Below, piece after piece: positions 9,404-16,803 of a DNA stretch of 64,000 nt. Both the position numbers and the translations under genes were made by a program. Under the pieces are notes generated by a model that had not been told where the DNA came from, made no database searches, and saw only the letters and a list, made by a program, of their open reading frames with translations. Position 1 is the first letter of the stretch. Each line of letters opens with the position of its first letter. The stretch comes from Pseudomonas paralactis (lineage in GTDB: Bacteria > Pseudomonadota > Gammaproteobacteria > Pseudomonadales > Pseudomonadaceae): the NCBI RefSeq assembly GCF_001439735.1, contig NZ_JYLN01000001.1:620001-684000 (forward strand), in the 5' to 3' direction.

Positions 9404-9860
9404 AAAGCACTGTGGGACAGAACGGAAGGCGCGCCACTCTACTCTTTTTTTCGTACAGGTAAAGCTGAAAAAAACCTGCACGCCCGTTCTAGAGCAAGCG
9501 CTTGGGACAATCCACAGAAGCTGTGGATAACTCAGTGGACAACCCTCCTTGAACTCGCTCAAAGCCCCATGGAACGGGGCCCCCGCTCAAACTGACGATT
9601 TTTTCACCAATAAAAAAAAGCCAGATTTTTCATTGACTTAAATTTTGATTACAGGCAAATGGGCGTGCTTCGCGGTCAGCGACAGGAGGGTTACACCCGC
9701 CGCAACTAATGTGCACAAGTACCCATTCGAGAGTTATAACGTCAGCGTTTTTTGATTCAACACGCGTTAAACATGTTACTGCCACGACAAATCCAGGGGC
9801 TTTTCAAATCTGTCCCGGCTCGCCACACTGCGCCACCGACAACGCAACCCTGTAGGGCCG
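9404..9860. other. Intergenic region with a DnaA-box-like palindrome
   Basis: No convincing gene lies in this stretch. It contains a perfect 8-base inverted repeat ATCCACAG (9510-9517) and CTGTGGAT (9521-9528) with a 3-base loop, and an A/T-rich tract around 9597-9650. The segment between divergent genes should hold promoters for both, but none is obvious enough to place. Confidence 0.5.
9510..9530. promoter_or_regulatory. DnaA-box-like inverted repeat
   Basis: TGTGGATAA at 9522-9530 is identical to the reverse complement of the consensus DnaA box TTATCCACA. Its first bases pair with ATCCACAG at 9510-9517, so two half-boxes face each other. Only one is a full 9-mer. It could be a DnaA titration or regulatory site, or a chance hairpin. 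Confidence 0.4.
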
Positions 9861-10166
9861 ATGAAAGGAATTCTGCTGTTCGCCATGTTGCTGTTGGCCA
9901 TCTGCGCGACATCGCTGGGAATCAATGCCGCACTCCCCTCCCCGGATGGCGCGCTGTTCGCCATCGCGATTTTGCTCTTTGCCGCTTTTACCGCTGCAAG
10001 CCTGTGCATCGAACTGGGTGACGGCAGGATCAATGATCTGCACGAGGTCATTAAACTGATCGAGACCGGCCAATCCTTGCGCCTTACCCTCGCCGCCTAC
10101 GGACTGGGGTGCTCCCTGGCTGCCTCTGTGACCGTACTGGTCTATCGTGGATGGCTCGGCGGCTGA
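9861..10166 (+). CDS. Small hypothetical membrane protein
   Basis: A 101-residue protein with three hydrophobic stretches: MKGILLFAMLLLAICATSLGI (possibly a signal anchor), FAIAILLFAAFTAASLCIEL, and LTLAAYGLGCSLAASVTVLVY. A short polar linker (GDGRINDLHEVIKLIETGQS) lies between the second and third. I do not recognise a family. Coding is supported by the regular hydrophobic pattern, an uninterrupted frame, and a start preceded by an AGGG-like site. It stands alone between two long intergenic segments. Confidence 0.6.
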   Translation: MKGILLFAMLLLAICATSLGINAALPSPDGALFAIAILLFAAFTAASLCIELGDGRINDLHEVIKLIETGQSLRLTLAAYGLGCSLAASVTVLVYRGWLGG

Positions 10167-10606
10167 TTAAATTTTTTATTACCCCCTTCCTTTCCCTGAT
10201 TCAATCCGTTACTATCCGCGGCGTTAGTACCAAGCTGAAAGTCAATTCTGGTCGAAAAAGTCCCCTGAACCACACGGGATCGACCACCTCGATGGTTTCC
10301 AGGTATCGCTTGCGACGACACAGCCTTTGAACAAGCAAAGGGTGTCGCGAAGTTTAAATACTCTGACCGAACCAACCTGCAAATTGATCAGGATCTTCAC
10401 CCCGGGCCCAGAACCTTTGCCCCTGTTGTGTTGCCTGCCCTCCTAAGTACCTACCTGCCAGCCCAAGCGCGCCTAATTTAATAGCGCTTCAAACTGGCTG
10501 CTTTGTTCCAGTCAGGTTCTTCGCTTGATCAATGGTGATCAGCGTTACTGGAACGTTTTAACGTTGCACGGTTCTTATCCGTGTCATTTGTAGGAACACC
10601 AATAAT
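10167..10606. other. Intergenic region holding an imperfect hairpin
   Basis: No protein-coding frame here looks real. A hairpin is visible at 10316-10350: CGACAC-AG-CCTTTG, loop AACAAG, CAAAGG-GTGTCG, with an AG bulge. There is no T tract after it, so it is not a standard terminator. The last ~100 bases before 10607 should include the promoter and leader of the next gene. Confidence 0.5.
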
Positions 10607-10831
10607 ATGAACGCTCAAATCCACACTCAGGATGCCATTCGCACCCTCACTAACGCTTTTGCCCCAATGAACTGCCTGATCATGGCCGCTCGCAAAGGCT
10701 GCTTCAGCTTCACCCTGGTCAACGAACACGGCATCGCTCGTCACAGCGAACGCCTGTACCCCGATCAATACTCCAGCGCAGAACCGCTGCAGGCCGTGAT
10801 CGAGCGTACCCGTCAGGCACTGACTGCCTGA
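10607..10831 (+). CDS. Small conserved hypothetical protein (possibly DUF3509-like)
   Basis: A 74-residue soluble protein, MNAQIHTQDAIRTLTNAFAPMNCLI at the start, then a beta-rich middle (GCFSFTLVNEHGIARHSERLY) and a helical end (LQAVIERTRQALTA). The layout recalls DUF3509, a Pseudomonas-specific family; this is memory-based and weak. A leader with GTAGGA precedes the ATG, and a strong terminator follows 20 bases after the stop, so it is a single-gene unit. Confidence 0.7.
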   Translation: MNAQIHTQDAIRTLTNAFAPMNCLIMAARKGCFSFTLVNEHGIARHSERLYPDQYSSAEPLQAVIERTRQALTA

Positions 10832-10851
10832 TCGACCACGTCGCTGAAATC

Positions 10852-10884
10852 AAAAACCCTGTCTAAAAAACAGGGTTTTTTATT
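10852..10884 (+). terminator. Rho-independent terminator
   Basis: AAAAACCCTG (10852-10861) and CAGGGTTTTT (10871-10880) form a 10 bp stem with an A-rich 9-base loop and a following TATT. Because the stem is flanked by A's and T's it could act in both directions. It ends the 74-residue gene. Confidence 0.9.
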
Positions 10885-11006
10885 GCCTTAAATTTGGCGC
10901 TGGCCTGCATTTACTAAGCACCGATAGATATAAACGTTATAACTGAATAAATAAGATGTTTTAAAAACAGTCCTTTACATCATGAATATGACACTACACT
11001 TCAACT

Positions 11007-11080
11007 CAAGCGGCATCGTCCGCTTGCGACGGGCCTGAGATCCGATTCACCGCTGCCAAGCCCTCCTTCTCAGGCTCGTC
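11007..11080 (+). other. Structured leader before the 160-residue gene
   Basis: Two stem-loops lie 27 to 100 bases before the start codon at 11107. CAAGCGG/CCGCTTG (11007-11013, 11020-11026) has a 6-base loop. GACGGGCCTGAGA (11028-11040) pairs with TCTCAGGCTCGTC (11068-11080) with one G-T. They may form a regulatory 5' UTR; no known riboswitch class is recognised. Confidence 0.45.
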
Positions 11081-11106
11081 GACCTCATTTACGGACTGAG
11101 GCTTGT

Positions 11107-11589
11107 ATGGGTATTGCCGCCAGCGAATTGTGTCGTTATGTGATCAGGCCGACCTTGACCTACCTCGGCTGCCATAACCCAACTGCCGAGTCCTTGTTAT
11201 TGGGCATTGCCGCCAGCCAGTCAGAACTGGGCTCGGCGCTGCATGATCGGCGCGGCCATGGGCTCTATAGCATCACCGAGCCCCGTCACCGCGCCCTCTG
11301 GGACGAATACCTGGCGCTGGACCCGGACCGCGCAAGTCTGGTCCGCGGGCTGGCCAGTCAACATGCCTTTCTGAGTGCGCCCCAGTTGGAGCTGACGGTG
11401 AACCTGCGTTACGCCACGGCAATTGCCTGGTTGCTGGTAGAACAACATCGCTCGGCGCTGCCCGCCCCGGGTGACGTACTGGGCATGGCGCGTATCTGGA
11501 AAGAAATATTTCATCCTCAAGGTCGGCTGCGGGATTTTACCCAAGCCTGGCAAAGCTGCGCGCCCTCCATAAAACAGGCGATCTGCTGA
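11107..11589 (+). CDS. Hypothetical protein resembling phage lysozyme-like proteins
   Basis: A 160-residue soluble protein without signal peptide. Its order of segments (ESLLLGIAASQSELGSALHD, GHGLYSITEPRHRALWDEYL, NLRYATAIAWLLVEQH, GMARIWKEIFHPQGRLRDF) resembles a group of phage structural lysozyme-like proteins from memory, in which the first segment carries a catalytic Glu. Here that position appears to be Gln within ASQSELG, so activity is doubtful. No phage genes surround it, so it may be a domesticated remnant or an ordinary lineage gene. The leader contains two hairpins. Confidence 0.55.
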   Translation: MGIAASELCRYVIRPTLTYLGCHNPTAESLLLGIAASQSELGSALHDRRGHGLYSITEPRHRALWDEYLALDPDRASLVRGLASQHAFLSAPQLELTVNLRYATAIAWLLVEQHRSALPAPGDVLGMARIWKEIFHPQGRLRDFTQAWQSCAPSIKQAIC

Positions 11590-11735
11590 CCGGGCAAATT
11601 GCAAGATTCGGCAAAAATGCGGAAATCTGGTCGGATTGTCCTACAAAACCGCTCTATCTCCTGCATTACAGCCTATAGCGCAATCGCAAATTTATTGTTA
11701 CTTTCCGCTGCGGTGATCACCTCGGAGTTCTAATA

Positions 11736-13019
11736 ATGAAAAAAGTAATGCTCAAGACCACACTTAGCCTCGCCGTTGCCATGGCATCCTCCCAACTCTT
11801 CGCCAGCGGCTTTGCCCTGAACGAACAGAGCGTCAGCGGGATGGGTACTGGTTTTGCAGGTCGATCTTCTTCTGCCGATGATGCAAGCACTGTGTTCGGT
11901 AACCCTGCCGGTATGGCACGCCTGGAAGGTCAACAGATCACCGGCGGCGTTGCTGCCATTGATGCTTCTACCGATATCAGCAACACCGGGGGCAACTCTC
12001 GCGGCACCAACAAAGGTGACATGGTTCCTTTCACCGCCGTGCCATTTGGTTTTTATACCAACAAACTCAACGATCAGTGGGCCGTCGGCTTCGGTGTCTA
12101 TGCTCCGTTCGGGCTGGTAACTGACTACGAAAAAGGCGCACAGGCCTCTGGCTTTGGCAGCAAGAGCGAAGTGAAGGTCATCACCTTCCAACCGACGGTC
12201 AGCTACGCGTTCAACGACCGCGTTTCCGTCGGTTTTGGCCCGACCTTCAACCGTATTGCCGGCGTACTGGAATCGGAGAAGACCCTGAACCCGGCGGTTT
12301 CCGATACCAATGTTAAAATCAAGGGCGACGATACCGCCTTGGGCTTCAATATCGGCGTATTGGTTCAGGCAACCGATACCACCCGCGTTGGCCTGACCTA
12401 CCACTCCAAGGTCAAATACAAGCTGGAAGGACACACGACCGTCAGCGGCCCGGCCGCCACTCAGCCCTTCCTGCGTAACAACCGTTACGACGCTTCGCTG
12501 AAAATCGACACCCCAGAGTCCTACGATCTGTCGGTCACTCAGGATTTGACAGATGCCTGGAAACTCTACGGTGGTGCAACCTGGACGCGCTGGAGCCGTC
12601 TTAAAGAGATCACCGTCAACAACGACGGTGTAACAGCCGCAGGCGGCTTGCTCGCACCTAGTCAGCTCGGCACCATCACCGAAGAACAAAACTGGCATGA
12701 CACCTGGGCCTACGCTGTAGGTACGTCGTATCAGTTGACCAAGCAGGTGGTGTTGCGCACCGGCCTGACCTTCGACCAGTCACCGACGAACAACACCAAC
12801 CGTTCGCCACGCATTCCGACTGGTGACCGCACGATCTTCAGCGTGGGCCTGGGTTACAAAGTCATGGATAACATGACAATCGACTTGGCCTACTCGTACC
12901 TCAAAGAAGAAGATGTGAAGGTTAATCAAACCGCCGCTGCGCCTTCAACAGCCAGCTACCGGGCCAAATACGAAAACAGTGCCAACGGTTTCGGCCTGGG
13001 CATGACCTACACCTTCTAA
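11736..13019 (+). CDS. FadL/OmpP1-family outer membrane transporter
   Basis: A 427-residue outer membrane beta-barrel. The signal peptide is MKKVMLKTTLSLAVAMASSQLFASG. The FadL N-terminal hatch signature follows (GFALNEQSVSGMGTGFAGRSSSADDASTVFGNPAGM), with S-A-D-D-A-S and N-P-A-G-M. The C-terminus ends in aromatic GLGMTYTF, as expected for BAM recognition. The family imports long-chain fatty acids or other hydrophobic compounds. GGAG lies 8 bases before the ATG. It is a single-gene unit ended by a strong hairpin. The substrate cannot be told from sequence, so no symbol is given. Confidence 0.93.
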   Translation: MKKVMLKTTLSLAVAMASSQLFASGFALNEQSVSGMGTGFAGRSSSADDASTVFGNPAGMARLEGQQITGGVAAIDASTDISNTGGNSRGTNKGDMVPFTAVPFGFYTNKLNDQWAVGFGVYAPFGLVTDYEKGAQASGFGSKSEVKVITFQPTVSYAFNDRVSVGFGPTFNRIAGVLESEKTLNPAVSDTNVKIKGDDTALGFNIGVLVQATDTTRVGLTYHSKVKYKLEGHTTVSGPAATQPFLRNNRYDASLKIDTPESYDLSVTQDLTDAWKLYGGATWTRWSRLKEITVNNDGVTAAGGLLAPSQLGTITEEQNWHDTWAYAVGTSYQLTKQVVLRTGLTFDQSPTNNTNRSPRIPTGDRTIFSVGLGYKVMDNMTIDLAYSYLKEEDVKVNQTAAAPSTASYRAKYENSANGFGLGMTYTF

Positions 13020-13032
13020 TTCAGACAGGTGT

Positions 13033-13074
13033 AAAAAAGCCCCGCTCTCCTGTAATGGAGGCGGGGCTTTTCAT
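13033..13074. terminator. Bidirectional terminator between fadL-like gene and glutathione peroxidase
   Basis: AAAAGCCCCGC and GCGGGGCTTTT form the stem, extended by CTCC/GGAG with a short loop TGTAAT. Flanking A and T runs allow use in both directions, which fits the convergent genes on either side. Confidence 0.9.
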
Positions 13075-13084
13075 TGCTCGCGAA

Positions 13085-13636
13085 TCAGGGTTTGGACGCT
13101 ATGGCCTGCTCCACCGCCTCGATCAACTCCGGGCTATCCGGCTTGGTCAGGCTGGAAAAGCTGGCGACAACATTGCCCTGGCGGTCCACCACGTACTTGT
13201 AGAAGTTCCACTTCGGCGCCGCGTCGGCCTGCTCGGCCAGGACCTTAAACAGATGCACCGCATCCGGCCCCCTGACCTTCTGCGGCTCGGTCATGGTGAA
13301 AGTCACGCCATAATTAACGTAGCAGACCTTGGCGGTTTCTTCCCCGCTTTTGGCCTCCTGCTTGAAGTCATCGGAAGGCACACCAATCACTTCCAGGCCT
13401 TCGCCTTTATAGCGTTGGTATAAGCCTTCCAAACCTTTGAACTGCGGGGCAAAGCCGCAGAAGCTGGCCGTGTTGACGATCACCAAGGGCTTGCCGGCGA
13501 ATTGCTGGCAAAGGTCAATGGATTCCTTGGCCCGCAGCTTGGGCAGTTGGCCCGCAAGCAGCGGCGGGCAACTGGCAGCCATCGCCATGCTGCCGATAGC
13601 CATCAGGACGGGTACAGCGAGCCAGCGCATCTGCAT
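13085..13636 (-). CDS. Periplasmic glutathione peroxidase (cysteine type)
   Basis: A 183-residue thioredoxin-fold peroxidase with a signal peptide ([21 protein letters not shown]). The active-site segment is [17 protein letters not shown] with peroxidatic Cys60. GVPSDDF and the conserved [13 protein letters not shown] (W-N-F-x-K) motif are present. Members of this family reduce hydroperoxides using thioredoxin or glutathione; export would place it in the periplasm. The WNFYK region supplies the Trp and Asn of the catalytic tetrad. ATG at 13630 is an alternative start. No partner gene is adjacent. Confidence 0.92.
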   Translation of the reverse strand: MQMRWLAVPVLMAIGSMAMAASCPPLLAGQLPKLRAKESIDLCQQFAGKPLVIVNTASFCGFAPQFKGLEGLYQRYKGEGLEVIGVPSDDFKQEAKSGEETAKVCYVNYGVTFTMTEPQKVRGPDAVHLFKVLAEQADAAPKWNFYKYVVDRQGNVVASFSSLTKPDSPELIEAVEQAIASKP

Positions 13637-13670
13637 GTCAAAAGTCCTTGAGTCGGTTCAGACCCACAAC

Positions 13671-13790
13671 TTAACAGATCGCCATGCCCAGTTGCATCAA
13701 CGCCAGGCCGCCCCGCTGCCAGCCCCACCAGGCCAGCAGCAGCAACACCATCCCCACCGCCAACAGCATAAGACGCGCTGTCATGCTCAT
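13671..13790 (-). CDS. 39-residue hydrophobic protein coupled to the MFS gene
   Basis: A short frame, MSMTARLMLLAVGMVLLLLA then WWGWQRGGLALMQLGMAIC, encodes one transmembrane helix followed by an aromatic/basic turn and a weakly hydrophobic tail. Its ATG overlaps the TGA of the upstream MFS transporter gene (ATGA, 13787-13790), the classic arrangement for translational coupling. The overlap and the clean membrane pattern argue that it is real; it could be a small partner or stabiliser of the transporter. No family is recognised, and size keeps the confidence moderate. Confidence 0.6.
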   Translation of the reverse strand: MSMTARLMLLAVGMVLLLLAWWGWQRGGLALMQLGMAIC

Positions 13791-14995
13791 GCTGCCTCCA
13801 TCTGCGCCTGAATACGTGCCACCGGCCGCTCACGCACCGGCCAATTCAGCGCGGCAGCGAGCAGGCTGAGCAAAATTGCCACTTGCCAGATCAAATCGTA
13901 GTTGCCGGTTCGATCATAAACCACCCCGCCCAGCCAACCACCGAGGAACGAGCCGAGCTGATGGAACAGGAACACAATCCCACCGAGCATTGAGAGGTTG
14001 CGTACACCAAACAACGTCGCGACGGTGCCGTTGGTCAGCGGCACGGTGGACAACCACAGAAACCCCATCGCCATGCCAAACAGATAGGCCGTAACTTCAG
14101 TGACTGGTGCCCACAGAAACAACACAATCACCACCGCCCGCAGCAGGTACAGGCCGGTCAGCAGGCGCGGCTTGGACATGCGCCCGCCCAGCCAGCCAGC
14201 GGTATAAGTGCCGAACACATTGAACAGACCGATCAAGGCCAGCACCGTAGTGCCCACAGTGGCCGGCAGGTGTTGGTCCACCAGGTATGCCGGTAAGTGC
14301 ACACCGATAAACACCACTTGGAAACCGCACACAAAAAAACCGAAAGACAGTAGCCAGAACCCGGAGTGAGAGCAGGCTTCCTTGAGCGCTTCACGCAGGG
14401 TTTGCTGACCGACCGTGACCGGCAACGGTCGATCCTTGAGCATGGCAACCAGCGGCAGGATCAATGCCACCATCAAGCCTAACGCCAGCAGCGCTGCGGA
14501 CCAGCCCAGCCAACCGATCAAGCCGAGGGTGCCGGGCACCATGGCGAACTGGCCGAAGGACCCGGCGGCGCTGGCAATGCCCATGGCCATGCTGCGTTTT
14601 TCCGGCGGTACCGCGCGACCGACCACACCGAGAATCACGGAAAACGAGGTGCCGGACAGGCCGATACCAATCAGCAAGCCTGCGCTCAGGGACAACGACC
14701 ACGCAGAGTCGGACATGCCCATCAGCACCAGGCCCACGGCGTACAACACGCCGCCGATAAACACCGCTCTGGTTGCGCCGAAACGATCGGCCAAGGCGCC
14801 GGTAAACGGCTGCGCCAGGCCCCAGATCAAGTTCTGCAAGGCAATGGCGAAGGCGAAAGTCTCACGCCCCCAACCAAACTCACTGCTCATCGGCGCCAGG
14901 AACAGCCCAAAGCCATGCCGTACGCCCAAGGACAACGCCAGGATCAGCGCACTCCCCATAAGGATCCAGCCACTGGTGCGCCACATCGAGGTCAT
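13787..14995 (-). CDS. MFS transporter under MarR control
   Basis: A 402-residue 12-helix major facilitator. The N-terminal half has GVRHGFGLFLAPMSSEFGWGRETFAFAIALQNLIWGLAQPFTGALADRFG-type sequence (conserved GxLaDRxG loop between helices 2 and 3), with a second half starting near SHSGFWLLSFGFFVCGF. The N-terminal pattern resembles oxalate/formate-type or monocarboxylate-like MFS proteins, but the substrate is not known. The ATG at 14995 has GGAG 8 bases upstream. It is followed by an overlapping 39-residue gene and preceded by a MarR gene, with a perfect palindrome in the gap, so expression is probably repressed by that MarR protein. Confidence 0.9.
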   Translation of the reverse strand: MTSMWRTSGWILMGSALILALSLGVRHGFGLFLAPMSSEFGWGRETFAFAIALQNLIWGLAQPFTGALADRFGATRAVFIGGVLYAVGLVLMGMSDSAWSLSLSAGLLIGIGLSGTSFSVILGVVGRAVPPEKRSMAMGIASAAGSFGQFAMVPGTLGLIGWLGWSAALLALGLMVALILPLVAMLKDRPLPVTVGQQTLREALKEACSHSGFWLLSFGFFVCGFQVVFIGVHLPAYLVDQHLPATVGTTVLALIGLFNVFGTYTAGWLGGRMSKPRLLTGLYLLRAVVIVLFLWAPVTEVTAYLFGMAMGFLWLSTVPLTNGTVATLFGVRNLSMLGGIVFLFHQLGSFLGGWLGGVVYDRTGNYDLIWQVAILLSLLAAALNWPVRERPVARIQAQMEAA

Positions 14996-15011
14996 TTTTT
15001 ATTCTCCGCTC

Positions 15012-15027
15012 GCGGGTATATACCCGC
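15012..15027. promoter_or_regulatory. Palindromic MarR operator (site 1)
   Basis: GCGGGTATATACCCGC is a perfect 16-base palindrome located 17 bases before the MFS start codon. Its core GGGTATATACCC recurs upstream of the marR gene with one mismatch, which marks it as the likely binding site of the MarR protein encoded between the two sites. Confidence 0.8.
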
Positions 15028-15049
15028 TTGTAGTCGAACAAACCGCCGT

Positions 15050-15454
15050 TCAGGCAAGTTCATCCAGCAAGGCCAACAAGGTTTCGCGCTTTTCGGCGCC
15101 GAGCTTATCAATCAGTTTCTGTTGCGCCGCCTCCCATGCCGGCAACGCAGCGGCCAATCGTTGCTGACCACTTTCAGTCAACAACACCAGGCGGTTACGC
15201 AGGTCATCCCCCTCGACCAATTGCACCAACCCCTCGCCTTCCAGAACACGCAGGTTGCGCCCCAGGGTGCTGCGATCCAGGCCCATGGCTTCGGCCAGAC
15301 TGGAAATGCTCGGTTGGTCGAGGCGCTGCAGGTTACACAGCAAAGAATACTGGGCGACGTTGATCCCGAAGCCGTCGAGAGCGCCGTCGTAATGCCTGCT
15401 GACGCCACGGGCGGCACGTCGCAGGTTGGTGCATAAACATTGGGAGGCAAGCAT
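15050..15454 (-). CDS. MarR-family transcriptional regulator of the adjacent MFS gene
   Basis: A 134-residue winged-helix protein. The N-terminus is MLASQCLCTNLRRAARGVSR. The reader helix is PSISSLAEAMGLDRSTLGRNL, and the wing reads LVEGDDLRNRLVLLTESGQQ. The C-terminus is a dimer helix. Two near-identical palindromes bracket the gene, one in its own leader and one before the MFS gene, so autoregulation together with repression of the transporter is the simplest model. The ATG at 15454 lacks a clear ribosome site because the operator occupies that position; a leaderless or weakly translated message is possible. Two N-terminal cysteines (C6, C8) could sense oxidants; that is speculation. Confidence 0.88.
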   Translation of the reverse strand: MLASQCLCTNLRRAARGVSRHYDGALDGFGINVAQYSLLCNLQRLDQPSISSLAEAMGLDRSTLGRNLRVLEGEGLVQLVEGDDLRNRLVLLTESGQQRLAAALPAWEAAQQKLIDKLGAEKRETLLALLDELA

Positions 15455-15458
15455 AGAG

Positions 15459-15472
15459 CGTGTATATACCCG
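15459..15472. promoter_or_regulatory. MarR operator (site 2)
   Basis: CGTGTATATACCCG differs by one base from the core of the perfect palindrome at 15012-15027. It lies 5 bases upstream of the marR ATG, so binding would block transcription or translation initiation of marR itself. Confidence 0.7.
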
Positions 15473-15496
15473 GAGTTAAGGAATTGCAAGAAATCG

Positions 15497-16225
15497 TTAC
15501 AGCGCCAGCACGACCAGAACCGCGACTTCCAGCAGTTCCAACAGCGCGCCCGCCGTGTCGCCCGTGGTGCCGCCAAGGCGCTTGATCATCAAGTGACGCA
15601 GCCACACAAAACACAGCGCCGCCAGCAACACCGCGATGCCACCGTTAAAACCACCAATCAGGATGCAGGCCAATCCGCTGAGGATCAGCACCTGCTGACC
15701 GACAATCCGTGGCAAGTGGTCCGACAGTGCCTGGCCCAACCCGCCCGCCCGCACATAGCGCGTGGTCAGGAACAGCGCCAGCATCGAAGCCCGCCCGATC
15801 AAAGGCGCCAGGATCAGGGCAGCGCCATTGTGCTGTTCGATCAGGGCCACCAACGCGCTGAACTTGAGCAGTAGCACCAAGCCCAGGGTGACTACCGCAA
15901 TCGGCCCGCTGCGCGGGTCTTTCATGATGCTGAGGGTGCGCTCGCGGTCACCAAAGCCACCTAACCAGGCGTCGGCGCTGTCCGCCAGGCCATCCAGGTG
16001 CAGACCACCGCTGAGCAGCACCCAGGCCGTCAACAACAGCGCGGCGTGCAGTAGCAAGGGCGCGCCCACCAAAACCTGGTTCAACCCCCACAGCAACAGG
16101 CCGAACAGCAGCCCCACCAGCGGATAAAACAGCAACGAGCGGCCCAGCTCCTGAGGCTGCGGCATACCCGGTAAGCGGATCGGCAGGCAGCTGAGAAATT
16201 GCAGGGCGATCCAGAACGGCAGCAT
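15497..16225 (-). CDS. cobS: Adenosylcobinamide-GDP ribazoletransferase (cobalamin synthase)
   Basis: Joins adenosylcobinamide-GDP to alpha-ribazole, the last joining step of cobalamin synthesis, in the inner membrane. 242 residues with several hydrophobic helices. The N-terminus MLPFWIALQFLSCLPIRLPG and the loop GGLHLDGLADSADAWLGG (acidic H-x-D-G-L-x-D motif for metal) are diagnostic. Called cobV in the aerobic-pathway naming. It is the last gene of the operon, starting 2 bases after the cobC-type phosphatase stop. Transcription ends before the MarR gene; no strong terminator was seen. Confidence 0.96.
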   Translation of the reverse strand: MLPFWIALQFLSCLPIRLPGMPQPQELGRSLLFYPLVGLLFGLLLWGLNQVLVGAPLLLHAALLLTAWVLLSGGLHLDGLADSADAWLGGFGDRERTLSIMKDPRSGPIAVVTLGLVLLLKFSALVALIEQHNGAALILAPLIGRASMLALFLTTRYVRAGGLGQALSDHLPRIVGQQVLILSGLACILIGGFNGGIAVLLAALCFVWLRHLMIKRLGGTTGDTAGALLELLEVAVLVVLAL

Positions 16226-16227
16226 CG

Positions 16228-16803
16228 TTACGCTCCTTCTTTCAGTACGCCATCGGCGCCAACCTGCAGGCTGAACAGCGCGCCGTGGCCGACCTCGACG
16301 TTCAGCAGTTGCTCGCGCGGCATCCCACGCGCCTGGGCCAACAGCAGGCGCATCACGCCGCCATGACTGATCAACAGCACACGCTGGCCAGCATAAGCCT
16401 GATGCAGGCGTGATACCGCGCCGAGCACCCGCCGGGAAAACTCAATGACGGGCTCGCCCTCTGGCGGCGTAAAGCCATAGGGATCAGCCCAGAACAGCCC
16501 CAGCCCTTCGGCATCGGTCTCCATCAGCGCAGCGGCGCTCTGGCCCTCCCAGGCGCCGAAGTGCAGTTCTTGCAACGCCGGCTCAAGGCTGACCGGCAGA
16601 TCGAGCTGTGCGCCCAGCTCCCGGGCGAACAAGGCGCAGCGTTGCAGCGGTGAGCCGATCAGCCGATCCCACGGCCCTTGCCCCACCACCGCGGCACGCA
16701 TCTGCGCCCAGCCCCTGGCGGTCAAGGCATCGTCCAGGCTGCCGCGCAGGCCGCCGCCCAGTTCGGTTTCGCCATGGCGCAGCAGGTCCAGGTGCAAGGT
16801 CAT
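16228..16803 (-). CDS. cobC: Alpha-ribazole phosphatase (histidine phosphatase family)
   Basis: Removes phosphate from alpha-ribazole 5'-phosphate or from adenosylcobalamin 5'-phosphate. 191 residues with the phosphoglycerate-mutase signature LLRHGET (catalytic His10), the second-strand GSPLQRC arginine, [10 protein letters not shown], and the second catalytic His in [13 protein letters not shown] at 16803 overlaps the cobT stop by 4 bases (ATGA), supporting this start over the long upstream extension of the frame. The symbol cobC here is the Salmonella usage, not the decarboxylase called CobC in P. denitrificans. Confidence 0.93.
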   Translation of the reverse strand: MTLHLDLLRHGETELGGGLRGSLDDALTARGWAQMRAAVVGQGPWDRLIGSPLQRCALFARELGAQLDLPVSLEPALQELHFGAWEGQSAAALMETDAEGLGLFWADPYGFTPPEGEPVIEFSRRVLGAVSRLHQAYAGQRVLLISHGGVMRLLLAQARGMPREQLLNVEVGHGALFSLQVGADGVLKEGA

